Shown here: piece by piece, positions 8,127 to 14,510 of the stretch
How positions within the stretch are numbered: the stretch's first letter is position 1
Layout of the letters: each line of letters starts with the position of its first letter
Virus record (IMG/VR): IMGVR_UViG_3300010392_000130
Coordinates: 1-46,482 of that record
Source: a virus
DNA length: 46,482 bases
Reading direction: 5' to 3' (one strand)
Program-made: the position numbers and the translations under genes
Notes under the pieces: model-generated
The model's database searches: none
What the model was told of the DNA's origin: nothing
What the model saw: the letters and a program-made list of their open reading frames with translations, nothing else

Positions 8127-9588
8127 TTCGTTTCCTTTTCATCTGTTCTAAGAACTGAAGTTTTTCTGCTTCAATTTCGTCAAATTTAGTAAACCATTGT
8201 TTTCCTGCTAACTGTTTACTTCTTTTATTTCGTCTCTCGAGCATGTCCCATTTACGTTCATCTGGATGTTTAAAACCTGGTAACATTCTTTTGATTCGTT
8301 TATAGGGTCGAGATTTAGTCATTAAATAGTACCTAATGCAATCAACTGTGTGGTCATTAGCTTTTTCAGGTTCTTCAGGTTTATTCTTGAAGCGTCCTCG
8401 AACTCGTACATCTTTCCAACGATACTGAGGAACTTCATGAATTATATTTTCACAATCAGCAGTAAAGAAGATACGAGGAGATCCTTTCTTTTGAGTAAAA
8501 GGATTAATAAGATCTTTATCAATTTTAAAGTTATTTAACAGCATTTGAATTCCCGATTTTACATCATTGTCAGCTGGTACAAAATGAAGATCGTAATCAG
8601 CATAAAGATCTGCAACCGAGTGCATCCCACGTTTAGGATTTTGTAGAGTCAAGTTAAAGATCGCTGGATCTGCTAACAAGAACTCAGGAGAGTCAACATC
8701 ATTAATTTCTAAGATCTTTCGCGCATGCCAATCTACAGTTTGACTTGCAGCGTAGTGTTCCTTGTAAATAATGTGGAATCCTTCAGGATGTACCGCACAC
8801 CAGATGACTGCTGTGGGATTATTGGTCCCATGATCAAGCACGATTGTTCTTGGTTGCCATGAGTCAGGTGGATCAAAGGGCTCGATGATATGTTGGTCCT
8901 TGTCCCAAGTCGTAATGATTTGTCCAGCGAATGCTGCGGGATCACCATAGATATACCTCTTTACCCAATGTTCTGGATACGAGCTGACAAGATCGTCGAC
9001 ATAGTCATCGGGTAGATAGGGATTTTCAGTTGTAGGAGCTTGGATAAAGAGATAGTTGGGATCGTTTCGGTGCTGTACGCACCACTTGTGCCAAATCCAG
9101 TCATGGCCTTCGGGGTTAGTACTACCAAATCCAACTCTTCGAGGTACGTTGGTTCGTCTAAGGCGTGATTGGAGCATAAGAAATACATTTTCAGGTACCT
9201 CCGTCATTTCATCGATGGCAAACCAACCAAGATTCAGGGACTTAATCTTATCCGGATCCTCAAGATGCCTAAAGATGATTACCGAACCATTCTTAAAGAT
9301 TAGTTTGTTTTCGGTTTTCTTGAAGTCCTCAATGACCTCGTCGGGACAGATCTGGAAGAACTCGAACATGCTTGTATCACGGAGCTCTGGATATGTGTAA
9401 CGACCCATGAGGCCGTAGTTACCTGGGAATTCGAGTGAGAGTAACAGACACTCCCAAATAAGTGCGGTGGTTTTCCCTGAACCCACTCCTCCCATATAAC
9501 ATTTATATTTTGCAGATGATTCATGGTACAACTTCTGTTTCGGAAGAGGGCGATAATGATCGCTTAATCTGAACTCTTTATTTGCCAT
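8104..9588 (-). CDS. terL: Terminase large subunit, 494 aa
   Basis: ATP-driven DNA packaging motor and headful/end-cutting nuclease. Walker A is GGVGSGKT at residues 33-40. Walker B is GWFAIDEM at about 122-129, with the catalytic Glu following the Asp. The coupling motif is GFGSTNPEG at 153-161. The C-terminal RNase H-like nuclease shows acidic residues in LDHGTNNP (D252), LLADPAIF (D307) and NDHTVD (D412/D416). All expected motifs are present and the length is normal. The ATG overlaps the TAA of the small membrane protein gene upstream. Confidence 0.95.
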   Translation of the reverse strand: MANKEFRLSDHYRPLPKQKLYHESSAKYKCYMGGVGSGKTTALIWECLLLSLEFPGNYGLMGRYTYPELRDTSMFEFFQICPDEVIEDFKKTENKLIFKNGSVIIFRHLEDPDKIKSLNLGWFAIDEMTEVPENVFLMLQSRLRRTNVPRRVGFGSTNPEGHDWIWHKWCVQHRNDPNYLFIQAPTTENPYLPDDYVDDLVSSYPEHWVKRYIYGDPAAFAGQIITTWDKDQHIIEPFDPPDSWQPRTIVLDHGTNNPTAVIWCAVHPEGFHIIYKEHYAASQTVDWHARKILEINDVDSPEFLLADPAIFNLTLQNPKRGMHSVADLYADYDLHFVPADNDVKSGIQMLLNNFKIDKDLINPFTQKKGSPRIFFTADCENIIHEVPQYRWKDVRVRGRFKNKPEEPEKANDHTVDCIRYYLMTKSRPYKRIKRMLPGFKHPDERKWDMLERRNKRSKQLAGKQWFTKFDEIEAEKLQFLEQMKRKRNEQTNRR

Positions 9589-9778
9589 TGTTCTTAATCT
9601 TAGTTGTTACGACCCAGGCCCCTGCCCAGATCATTGACAGAGCCAGAAAATAGAACAGCCAGAACCGTATGTCCTGCACGTTGCCTTCTAGCACGAGACC
9701 GACTACCCGGAAGAAGAAATGTTCAAGGGCTTGTACTAGTTGTGCTGGCCAACTTTGGCTTGGGGCTGTACCTAACAC
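9578..9778 (-). CDS. Small membrane protein, up to 66 aa
   Basis: One strongly hydrophobic segment near the C-terminus (FWLFYFLALSMIWAGAWVV) followed by a basic tail (TTKIKNNGK) predicts a single-pass membrane peptide with a cytoplasmic positive end. The longest frame uses GTG at 9778 without a clear ribosome site. An internal GTG at 9679, preceded by AGAAGG, would give a 33-residue peptide and avoid the overlap with the next gene upstream. A second holin or lysis accessory role is possible but unproven. Confidence 0.5.
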   Translation of the reverse strand: MLGTAPSQSWPAQLVQALEHFFFRVVGLVLEGNVQDIRFWLFYFLALSMIWAGAWVVTTKIKNNGK

Positions 9779-10229
9779 CGATTAAGTACCTCGCTTCCGT
9801 TGTACTGCTGATCGTAGGTTCGTTATACCATTTGTAATCCTGTTTTTGAATCTTTGGCCAATCGGTAACGTAGACCGCTTCAATATAACTTGACCATCTC
9901 GGATTAATTCGATAGTCAAATTGCCCTGAAAAGATGCTTTGCCCTGCAGCGGCCCCGATCGACCACTTAGCCGGCTTAAACTCGAGCGGAGGCGGGCAAG
10001 GACCTTCTTGCTTTTGTTCTTGGACATTGATATCTACCTCACAGGCTTCAGTCTCACACTTGCATTCACACGTGACCTCAACCGGCACTGTGCCGTTGAG
10101 ACCGACCAGTACAGTTTGCGGCTCGGTCTCCCCACAGTCATGTGCGTAGTAGCCTGTCCCAGCACCCGTCAGGAGCGAGATCGCGACCACTATAATAATG
10201 ATATAATATTTCCTCACGAGATCGCCCAT
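9723..10229 (-). CDS. Membrane-anchored cysteine-containing protein, 168 aa
   Basis: Residues 7-27 form a transmembrane anchor or uncleaved signal (YYIIIIVVAISLLTGAGTGYY). A short cysteine-rich stretch follows (CECKCETEAC), then a proline segment, then alternating aromatic beta-strand-like sequence (WSIGAAAGQSIF, WSSYIEAVYV, RYLIGVRYSP). The product probably lies outside the inner membrane. Location among small membrane proteins suggests a spanin-like or envelope role, but there is no lipobox and no clear Rz coiled coil. The ATG overlaps the 29-residue peptide gene. Confidence 0.55.
   Translation of the reverse strand: MGDLVRKYYIIIIVVAISLLTGAGTGYYAHDCGETEPQTVLVGLNGTVPVEVTCECKCETEACEVDINVQEQKQEGPCPPPLEFKPAKWSIGAAAGQSIFSGQFDYRINPRWSSYIEAVYVTDWPKIQKQDYKWYNEPTISSTTEARYLIGVRYSPKPKLASTTSTSP
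9782..10027 (-). CDS. Nested basic 81-aa frame inside the 168-aa gene (doubtful)
   Basis: A second frame within the membrane protein gene has an ATG at 10027 with GAGGT nine bases upstream. It encodes a strongly basic polypeptide (KNKSKKVLARLRSSLSRLSGRSG). Embedded genes occur in lysis cassettes, as in Rz/Rz1, but this one lacks a signal sequence or lipobox. The basic composition could simply be the by-product of the overlapping frame. It is listed because the ribosome site is credible. Confidence 0.25.
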   Translation of the reverse strand: MSKNKSKKVLARLRSSLSRLSGRSGPLQGKASFQGNLTIELIRDGQVILKRSTLPIGQRFKNRITNGITNLRSAVQRKRGT

Positions 10230-10303
10230 AGGAGCCCCATAACGATGACACCGATGAAGAACCCGACGACGATCCAGCCGTACTTAGGTGCTAGTTTCCC
10301 CAT
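10214..10303 (-). CDS. 29-aa single-pass membrane peptide
   Basis: A very short frame: ATG at 10303-10301 with a GGAGGTT ribosome site eight to nine bases upstream, stop TGA at 10216-10214. It encodes a basic N-terminus (MGKLAPKYGW) followed by a continuous hydrophobic helix (IVVGFFIGVIVMGLLWAIS). It begins two bases after the upstream gene's stop and overlaps the start of the 168-residue gene, so it is coupled to both. Possible pinholin-like or membrane accessory peptide. Confidence 0.5.
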   Translation of the reverse strand: MGKLAPKYGWIVVGFFIGVIVMGLLWAIS

Positions 10304-10305
10304 TG

Positions 10306-10581
10306 TTAACCTCCATGATTGCGACGTCCATAGGGACAGTCACGTTCGGACATTATGGCCAAAGCTGTTTTCATGTCTTGTAGTATCTCAGTTTGTTTTG
10401 CTGAAATCTCCACACAACGTTCTGAGTTTCTTTCGGTATTGAAGATAGCTCTTTTCATTGTGGCCTCAGATGCTGCGGCTCCATTAGCCATACGTTTGTC
10501 AATAGACCTTTCAATGATTTTAAACATGGCCAAGACCGCTGAGATTACGCCGCCGATAATGGTTGCATCTAGTGTGGTCAT
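10306..10581 (-). CDS. Membrane-anchored helical protein, 91 aa
   Basis: The N-terminal hydrophobic segment (ATIIGGVISAVLAMFKII) is followed by an amphipathic, coiled-coil-prone cytoplasmic or periplasmic region (residues 30-80). This plan is common in small phage membrane proteins near lysis or superinfection functions, including some class III holins and accessory factors. The start overlaps the stop of the next gene upstream (ATGA). Function not recognised. Confidence 0.5.
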   Translation of the reverse strand: MTTLDATIIGGVISAVLAMFKIIERSIDKRMANGAAASEATMKRAIFNTERNSERCVEISAKQTEILQDMKTALAIMSERDCPYGRRNHGG

Positions 10582-10901
10582 CTACACATCCAGATCATCG
10601 GGACCGGATCAAAAGCCGCACATGGAGACCCATATCCATTTGCATTGTAGGCACAGACTCGAATGAAGAGTATCATACCAGGGTTGTCCTCTATTGCCCA
10701 AAGAGCAATAAGTTCTGTGTCATCAAATGTCGTGGCTGACCCAACGTCGGTACAAAGGCCGAGGTTCCAAGACTGTGGATTGTAAGACCAACAAAACAAG
10801 TATCCCGTTGCGGTAGGAGCGGGGTCCCATGCCCAAAGTCCTTCATTTGATGTAGACTGTAATATAAGGATCGCGAATAACAGATTCTTGACGAGCGACA
10901 T
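10578..10901 (-). CDS. Secreted or anchored FN3-like small protein, 107 aa
   Basis: A signal-like N-terminus (MSLVKNLLFAILILQSTSN) precedes about 85 residues with a fibronectin type III-like pattern (LWAWDPAPTATGYLFCWSY ... ILFIRVCAYNANGYG), including the conserved Trp and the Tyr-x-Ala-x-Asn strand. Several cysteines are present. It is probably exported from the cytoplasm, and adhesion or surface exclusion is possible. It overlaps the upstream 62-residue gene by 59 bases, longer than other overlaps here, so one start may be misplaced. Confidence 0.45.
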   Translation of the reverse strand: MSLVKNLLFAILILQSTSNEGLWAWDPAPTATGYLFCWSYNPQSWNLGLCTDVGSATTFDDTELIALWAIEDNPGMILFIRVCAYNANGYGSPCAAFDPVPMIWMCR

Positions 10902-11031
10902 CTAGATCGTAGCACACACGTTCGACCTGCCTCCCTACGCCTGCTAGCATAAGCCGATCGCCCTTCTGAGGGACCGCGGACATGGTTATTGTAAACTCGG
11001 CATTATGGGTTTTAAATATGATCTTATTCAT
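10843..11031 (-). CDS. Unknown small protein, 62 aa
   Basis: The ATG overlaps the end of the upstream 78-residue gene (AATGAATAA), with GGGGTC as a possible ribosome site. The sequence begins MNKIIFKTHNAEFTITMSAVP and looks like a small beta protein; no family is recognised. It is the second of four small genes that lead the packaging region. Confidence 0.45.
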   Translation of the reverse strand: MNKIIFKTHNAEFTITMSAVPQKGDRLMLAGVGRQVERVCYDLDVARQESVIRDPYITVYIK

Positions 11032-11260
11032 TAAAGACCCCTGGTAAGCACGCGGGGTTAAAAGGCCCTCGAGCTATATTGAAAGGCCCATAACTAAGAG
11101 ACTCCGTACCTGGCCAAGGAAGTTTTAAGTCCTTGAGGTTGGCACGGGTTAAGGAAGGTAGGGCGTCGAGCAGTTCTTTGGATAGGGTTTCGGGGGAAAC
11201 ACCAGAAGACAGGCGGGTTTGTACGAAGTCTCTTAGTTTGTTGAAATCGGAGGTTTGCAC
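11024..11260 (-). CDS. Unknown small protein, 78 aa, GTG start
   Basis: GTG at 11260 lies six bases after a strong GGAGGG site, which decides this start. The first 50 residues are helix-prone (FNKLRDFVQTRLSSG, SKELLDALPSL) and the end is rich in proline and glycine. It stands at or near the beginning of the minus-strand late operon, just outside the AT-rich control region. No function is recognised. Confidence 0.5.
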   Translation of the reverse strand: MQTSDFNKLRDFVQTRLSSGVSPETLSKELLDALPSLTRANLKDLKLPWPGTESLSYGPFNIARGPFNPACLPGVFNE

Positions 11261-11263
11261 AGT

Positions 11264-11377
11264 CTACCCTCCACTTTTTAGTCCAGAAATAATTTTTAAT
11301 TCTACTGCCACTGCGTGAACGATCCGTCGTAAGCTATAATAATTATAACTACTGCAATAATTATTTCCCATAGCCAT
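11264..11377 (-). CDS. Possible 37-aa leader peptide
   Basis: A short frame with tandem ATGs (11377 and 11371), AGGTT about nine bases upstream, and a TAG stop only four bases before the GTG of the next gene. Its last codons overlap that gene's GGAGGG ribosome site, so it could couple translation. The peptide starts with asparagine/tyrosine-rich sequence (MAMGNNYCSSYNYYSLRR), probably reflecting the AT-rich DNA. Weak evidence. Confidence 0.3.
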   Translation of the reverse strand: MAMGNNYCSSYNYYSLRRIVHAVAVELKIISGLKSGG

Positions 11378-11580
11378 AATAATATAACCTTTTATAAATA
11401 CTATATATATTTTATAGCATTTATAAATAAATAATTGGAAATTTATAATTATTTATGTTTATTTTTATATAGCAATATTATATAATAATATTATAATTAA
11501 ATATAAATTATAAATATTATATTTATATTTTAATTATTTGAGTTTAATTAATTTAAATAATTTGAGTTTAAATTAATAGA
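11290..11580. promoter_or_regulatory. Extremely AT-rich control region (candidate origin and late promoter zone)
   Basis: About 290 bases composed almost entirely of A and T, with runs such as TATATATATTTTATAG and many short overlapping palindromes of ATAATATTAT type. The right end carries the direct repeat AATTTGAGTTTAA (near 11535 and 11560). No convincing gene spans it. It separates minus-strand late genes from the plus-strand 92-residue gene, so it must hold promoters for at least one of them. The composition also suits an easily melted replication origin. No single promoter stands out because -10-like words are everywhere. Confidence 0.6.
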
Positions 11581-11596
11581 GCTTAACGAGAAAGGA

Positions 11597-11954
11597 GGAT
11601 GTTTGGTTCTGCCGGTCGTGCAACTTGAAAGGATCTCACTATGTCTAACTTGAAGGATAATGTGACTCTGCAAGTTGTGATTGGCGAAGGTGAGTCGTAC
11701 AAGCCAGGTACGACCAAGCAGCAGCTCCTGGAGATGAGCCTGGAACTGCAAACCTTCACCAAGGCTGAGTGGCTTGCCAAAGCCAGTGAGCTGTTCGACA
11801 CGGGCAACGTTGCTTACTCTCGCATTCAGGAGAAGCGCGGCAACATCGGCTGGGGAAAAGCGTGGTTCAATGAGTTCTACAACAAGCACAAGATCTTCAA
11901 GATCGCAGAGCTTGACTAACTGACCTAACGCACGACCGGCAGAACCAAGCGTCC
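11597..11954. repeat. 25-bp inverted repeat enclosing the 92-aa gene
   Basis: The left arm is 11597-11621 and the right arm 11930-11954. Nineteen consecutive bases (11603-11621 with 11930-11948) are perfectly complementary. Extending outward to 25 bases adds two mismatches, both of which are U-G pairs in the plus-strand RNA. The arms bracket the whole gene, including its ribosome site. The terminator lies just outside the right arm. Confidence 0.85.
11641..11919 (+). CDS. Isolated plus-strand gene in its own cassette, 92 aa, unknown
   Basis: ATG at 11641 has an ideal AAAGGA ribosome site seven bases upstream. The product is soluble and helix-rich (TKQQLLEMSLELQTF, AEWLAKASELF) with an aromatic C-terminal part (WGKAWFNEFYNKHKIF); no family is recognised. 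The gene is less AT-rich than the preceding region. It is bracketed by a 25-bp inverted repeat and followed 38 bases later by a strong terminator, so it forms a monocistronic unit between minus-strand genes. That layout suits a highly or separately expressed gene, perhaps a host-takeover factor, or a recently acquired cassette. Confidence 0.75.
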   Translation: MSNLKDNVTLQVVIGEGESYKPGTTKQQLLEMSLELQTFTKAEWLAKASELFDTGNVAYSRIQEKRGNIGWGKAWFNEFYNKHKIFKIAELD

Positions 11955-11957
11955 TTC

Positions 11958-11989
11958 GAGCGTGGCCCACACGGGCTGCGCTCTTTTTT
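11958..11989 (+). terminator. Rho-independent terminator of the 92-aa gene
   Basis: An 11-bp stem (11958-11968 with 11973-11983), including two G-U pairs, has a four-base ACAC loop and is followed by six T residues at 11984-11989. The T-run is on the plus strand only. Confidence 0.9.
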
Positions 11990-12001
11990 ATAATCCAAGG
12001 A

Positions 12002-12091
12002 GGCGAGGCTCGACGTAAATCCCTGCGGCGAGGCATGGCTCTAAGCCCTGCGGGCGAGGCTCTACGAATCTCTGCATTGGCAAGGCTATTC
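12002..12091. repeat. 25-bp tandem repeats next to the small terminase candidate
   Basis: Three consecutive units begin with GGCGAGGC or GGGCGAGGC and end with CCCTGC or CTCTGC (12002-12026, 12027-12051, 12052-12075). A degenerate fourth (GGCAAGGCTATTC, to 12091) runs into the 3-prime end of the terminase small subunit candidate. Such direct repeats beside terS are typical of packaging recognition sites in several phages. Confidence 0.7.
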
Positions 12092-12673
12092 ATCTGACTC
12101 TGTAGCCTGGACCTCGACCACTTGTGGTCTGGTCATGCTGTCTTGTACAAATACGATGTTCTGATTGCCTTTATTGTCGTTCTTCTGGCGCAGCCCTGCG
12201 AAGAGTTCGAAGTACAGCCGACGATCACGGTCGGAGCCATGCACTGCCGCGTCTTGCGTAGCATGAAGGACTCGCCCGAAGGACACTGGGATGATCAGCT
12301 CTAGAATGAGAAGATTAACAAAGTGGTACATGTATGGCCACTTCTTCTCAATGTCATGCAATTGGGAGCGAGTTAGATCGAGCTTATCACAGATGGTCGC
12401 TATACTTTGATCCCATGACGCTCCCCTCACGAGTATTTCAATTATTTTATGAGCCTGGCCCCGACGTAGATGAGTTAGACTAGTGAAGCCACGGTCTAAG
12501 ATTTGTTTAGCTTGACCTGCAAAGCGTCCAGCCACCATACCATTTAGTGGACAATATTTGGGTTCAGCTCGCATTAATGCCAGGGCTTCTTCGTTTTGCT
12601 CTTCACTGAAGTCATCACGTAAAGAGTCTAGCCCATGAGCGTTCGTCTTGACTAATTTAGTACTCATTTTCAT
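12086..12673 (-). CDS. Candidate terminase small subunit (HTH DNA-binding protein), 195 aa
   Basis: Residues about 60-125 contain helix-turn-helix-like sequence (GASWDQSIATICDKLDLTRS, QLHDIEKKWPYMYHFV). It is followed by an oligomerisation-like helix and SDRDRRLYFELFAGL, then a beta-strand/acidic tail (QNIVFVQDSM ... VEVQATESDE). That order (HTH, then GDxxAxxLYLELxGL, then a VQV-type tail) is what I know from phBC6A51-like small terminases. It recognises viral DNA and loads the large subunit. It lies on the late strand, away from terL, beside tandem repeats that could be its binding site. A transcription regulator is the main alternative. There is no ribosome site; the mRNA may be leaderless. 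Confidence 0.5.
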   Translation of the reverse strand: MKMSTKLVKTNAHGLDSLRDDFSEEQNEEALALMRAEPKYCPLNGMVAGRFAGQAKQILDRGFTSLTHLRRGQAHKIIEILVRGASWDQSIATICDKLDLTRSQLHDIEKKWPYMYHFVNLLILELIIPVSFGRVLHATQDAAVHGSDRDRRLYFELFAGLRQKNDNKGNQNIVFVQDSMTRPQVVEVQATESDE

Positions 12674-12679
12674 AAAGCC

Positions 12680-12708
12680 ATTCTAGCACAAATGCGCACA
12701 ACATGAAA
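12680..12708 (-). promoter_or_regulatory. Sigma70-like promoter of the small terminase candidate
   Basis: On the minus strand: TTTCAT (12708-12703), 17-bp spacer, TAGAAT (12685-12680), preceded by TTGTGC as in the early promoters (TTGTGA). Counting from the -10 box, +1 falls on the A of the ATG at 12673. Confidence 0.6.
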
Positions 12709-13063
12709 CAGTTATTTAACCTATTTGTCTGACAACAATAAAATAAACCATACAACTACAGAAGTTTATATTTTTATGCGTGTGTGGACGCGAGACTCAA
12801 AATTAATTTTGTTGATTCGCTTCGACCTATCTTATACTCCCACGTATAGCCACCTTAAATACCGCAAGAGTGTTTTACTATAATATATAATACTAATATA
12901 AGAAGGGTCAGTGTCAGGTGTTCGTGTCTAGCTGGTCGAATCAAATTAAATAAACAAATTAGATCGACGCGAAACGCAAAACGCGCACAATTACGTAAAC
13001 TCTTTTAAACCATTTATTTAACTAACATGCGGTAATTATGTTTTAATTATGTTCATCTATGTA
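12709..13063. other. Noncoding divergent control region
   Basis: No gene is seen between the minus-strand promoter at 12680-12708 and the plus-strand promoter at 13064. The stretch contains AT-rich words (ACTATAATATATAATACTAA near 12880), GC-containing short motifs (CGCGAAACGCAAAACGCGC near 12970) and an imperfect inverted pair around TTGATTCG...GACC (about 12811-12827) and GGTCGAATCAA (about 12933-12943). These could be operator or origin elements; I cannot assign any with confidence. Confidence 0.5.
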
Positions 13064-13092
13064 TTTACATTGGCGACTTTTTATTATATAAT
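13064..13092 (+). promoter_or_regulatory. Early promoter P1
   Basis: TTTACA (13064-13069), 17-bp spacer starting TTGGCGAC, TATAAT (13087-13092). It is the best match to the sigma70 consensus in the series and drives the first block of small plus-strand genes. Confidence 0.85.
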
Positions 13093-13151
13093 GTATATAT
13101 AAATTAAGAAATAACCCGAAATTAATCGGGTTGCTTATAAAGGGGATACTT

Positions 13152-13349
13152 ATGAGCAAAACAAAGATAATAGAGCTACTCGAAAGAGCAGCACTGCGCC
13201 TTGATGGGCACGGGCCTGGCGATAGTGTAGACCATGCTAAAGAAGCAAGGTCCTGCATCTATCAAGTCCTGGCGCTAGTCAAGCATCCACACTGCCCTGA
13301 CAATCAGGGCGAGTCCTGGTTTGACGGCCACACTCCTGAGGAGAGCTAA
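13152..13349 (+). CDS. Early small protein, 65 aa
   Basis: First gene after promoter P1. ATG at 13152 with AGGGGA five to ten bases upstream decides the start. Predicted to begin with a helix (KTKIIELLERAALRLDG) and to contain a His/Cys-containing segment (KHPHCPDNQGESW). Not recognised. It is translationally coupled (TAATG) to the next frame. Confidence 0.6.
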   Translation: MSKTKIIELLERAALRLDGHGPGDSVDHAKEARSCIYQVLALVKHPHCPDNQGESWFDGHTPEES

Positions 13350-13498
13350 TGAAAGCACCGATTAACTATCCTGCTTGGGTTGAGAGAGCGGCTCTATTAA
13401 TAGAGCAAGCTTACAAGCAAGCGCCTGACCCTGACGGGCAGCCTAATCAAGATGAGATCATGCGGATCATCCTAGCTGCTCAGTTAGGACTCTCGTGA
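13349..13498 (+). CDS. Early small protein, 49 aa
   Basis: The ATG overlaps the previous stop (TAATG), and the gene itself ends overlapping the GTG of the next one. It starts MKAPINYPAWVERAALLIEQ and is mostly helical. Overlaps on both sides support a real gene despite its size. Function unknown. Confidence 0.55.
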   Translation: MKAPINYPAWVERAALLIEQAYKQAPDPDGQPNQDEIMRIILAAQLGLS

Positions 13499-13767
13499 TC
13501 AAGCCACCTAAGCGGCATAACACCGCACAATTCATACTCAGGATCTGGGTTGGGGACGACAACAAAGTCCACCTCAACCGAAATGATCTTGTACTACCAT
13601 ACAGGCGCAAGACGTTCTCTAGCCCTGAAGAGCTAGCGTCTTACTTAGCTGATGACTTTAAAGGATTCGGCGAGTCTGAACTCTTTAACGCAGCATACAA
13701 TTGTTGCAATATGGGCACAGTGGACCCGGACCTGAGCCCAAGAGAGCGACGTGACCTAGATGATTAA
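13495..13767 (+). CDS. Early small protein, 90 aa, GTG start
   Basis: The GTG at 13495 overlaps the upstream TGA (GTGA), which fixes the start by coupling. The product is mixed alpha/beta with an FILRIWVGDDNKVHL strand region and a helical segment SSPEELASYLADDF. Small phage proteins with this second motif are usually early accessory factors; I assign no function. Confidence 0.6.
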   Translation: MIKPPKRHNTAQFILRIWVGDDNKVHLNRNDLVLPYRRKTFSSPEELASYLADDFKGFGESELFNAAYNCCNMGTVDPDLSPRERRDLDD

Positions 13768-13990
13768 ACTAAACCTAATCAAGAACCGGTTTGACTCCGG
13801 ATGCGGAGGTTCGAGGTGGTGCCCGGATATTCCAGGGTTACACCGACGCTTTGACGAGCGTGAGCTCAGGCAGAGGCTCCTTGCTTGGTTTCAGCATCAT
13901 GGCGAGAAGCATCTCAAAGCACGTAATTACAGTGCTGCACGACTCTTCTTGAACCGCTTGAACGAGAAGATCCATGATAACCAAGACTAA
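13760..13990 (+). CDS. Early small basic protein, 76 aa
   Basis: Overlaps the previous gene by eight bases. Arg/His-rich (HRRFDERELRQRLLAWFQHH) with helical character and a CGGSRWCP pair of cysteines near the N-terminus. A nucleic-acid-binding role would fit the charge, but there is no recognisable fold. Confidence 0.55.
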   Translation: MIKLNLIKNRFDSGCGGSRWCPDIPGLHRRFDERELRQRLLAWFQHHGEKHLKARNYSAARLFLNRLNEKIHDNQD

Positions 13991-14324
13991 AATCAGTCGC
14001 CTTGACGAGCTCAAGGTTGGTGACGCTGTCTTGGTGCTCGGCACAGACAACTGGGGCAACTTCGCTTTCTTCCAAAAGGGCGATGTTGATCCTAACATTG
14101 GACACACATACGTTAAAGATACGTATGACCCAGAGGGATACTTTGCTTACACGGGCATCGTATCTCGTATTGGAGAGCAATCCATCGAGCTCAAGCCCAG
14201 TGGGTTCGGTTGGGGCGATAGTTCCAAGTTTGCGGTACTCTGGTGCGGGCTGAATGGCGGATGGGCGACCGACGCGTCATACTGTGAGTACCCAGACCTC
14301 TACAGAATCGAGCATACATTATGA
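13974..14324 (+). CDS. Early protein, 116 aa, unknown
   Basis: Begins MITKTKISRLDELKVGDAV, a strand pattern typical of small SH3-like or PUA-like barrels (DELKVGDAVLVLGTDNWGN), with later glycine/aromatic segments (GWGDSSKFAVLWCGLNGGW). Overlaps both neighbours. No specific function is recognised. Confidence 0.6.
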   Translation: MITKTKISRLDELKVGDAVLVLGTDNWGNFAFFQKGDVDPNIGHTYVKDTYDPEGYFAYTGIVSRIGEQSIELKPSGFGWGDSSKFAVLWCGLNGGWATDASYCEYPDLYRIEHTL

Positions 14325-14510
14325 GATGGACTGTGACAATCAAAGGTGCGGGGGAGACTCACACCAAGACCTTCGAGGATGGGGGTTGGTCCGGCGACCC
14401 AAGCAACATGGACGTCTACCACTATAGATAAGATCATCCGAGATCTTGTGTCCTTCAGGGACACCGACAAAGGTATCGTGCACGTCACCATCAAGGCGGA
14501 GACATTATGA
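14321..14510 (+). pseudogene. Small gene split by a frameshift near a G5 run
   Basis: From ATG 14321 (overlapping the previous stop) the frame closes after 36 residues at 14431. A second open frame begins just after the GGGGG run at 14381-14385, runs to TGA 14508-14510, and overlaps the next ATG exactly as neighbouring genes do. Removing one G would give a continuous 62-residue protein, beginning MRWTVTIKGAGETHTKTFED and ending GIVHVTIKAETL. This may be a sequencing error, a real mutation or a programmed +1 shift. Confidence 0.5.

Noticed and set aside
11548-12093. 181-residue open frame on the minus strand across the 92-aa cassette
   Set aside because: It starts at the end of the terS candidate, but it runs antisense through a gene with ideal ribosome site and a plus-strand terminator, translates the tandem repeats into an arginine/alanine-rich low-complexity sequence, and has no ribosome site of note.
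12709-13063. Possible tRNA in the divergent control region (GGTCGAATCAA resembles a T-arm)
   Set aside because: No acceptor stem or anticodon arm can be built around it, and the intervening sequence is AT-rich and unstructured.
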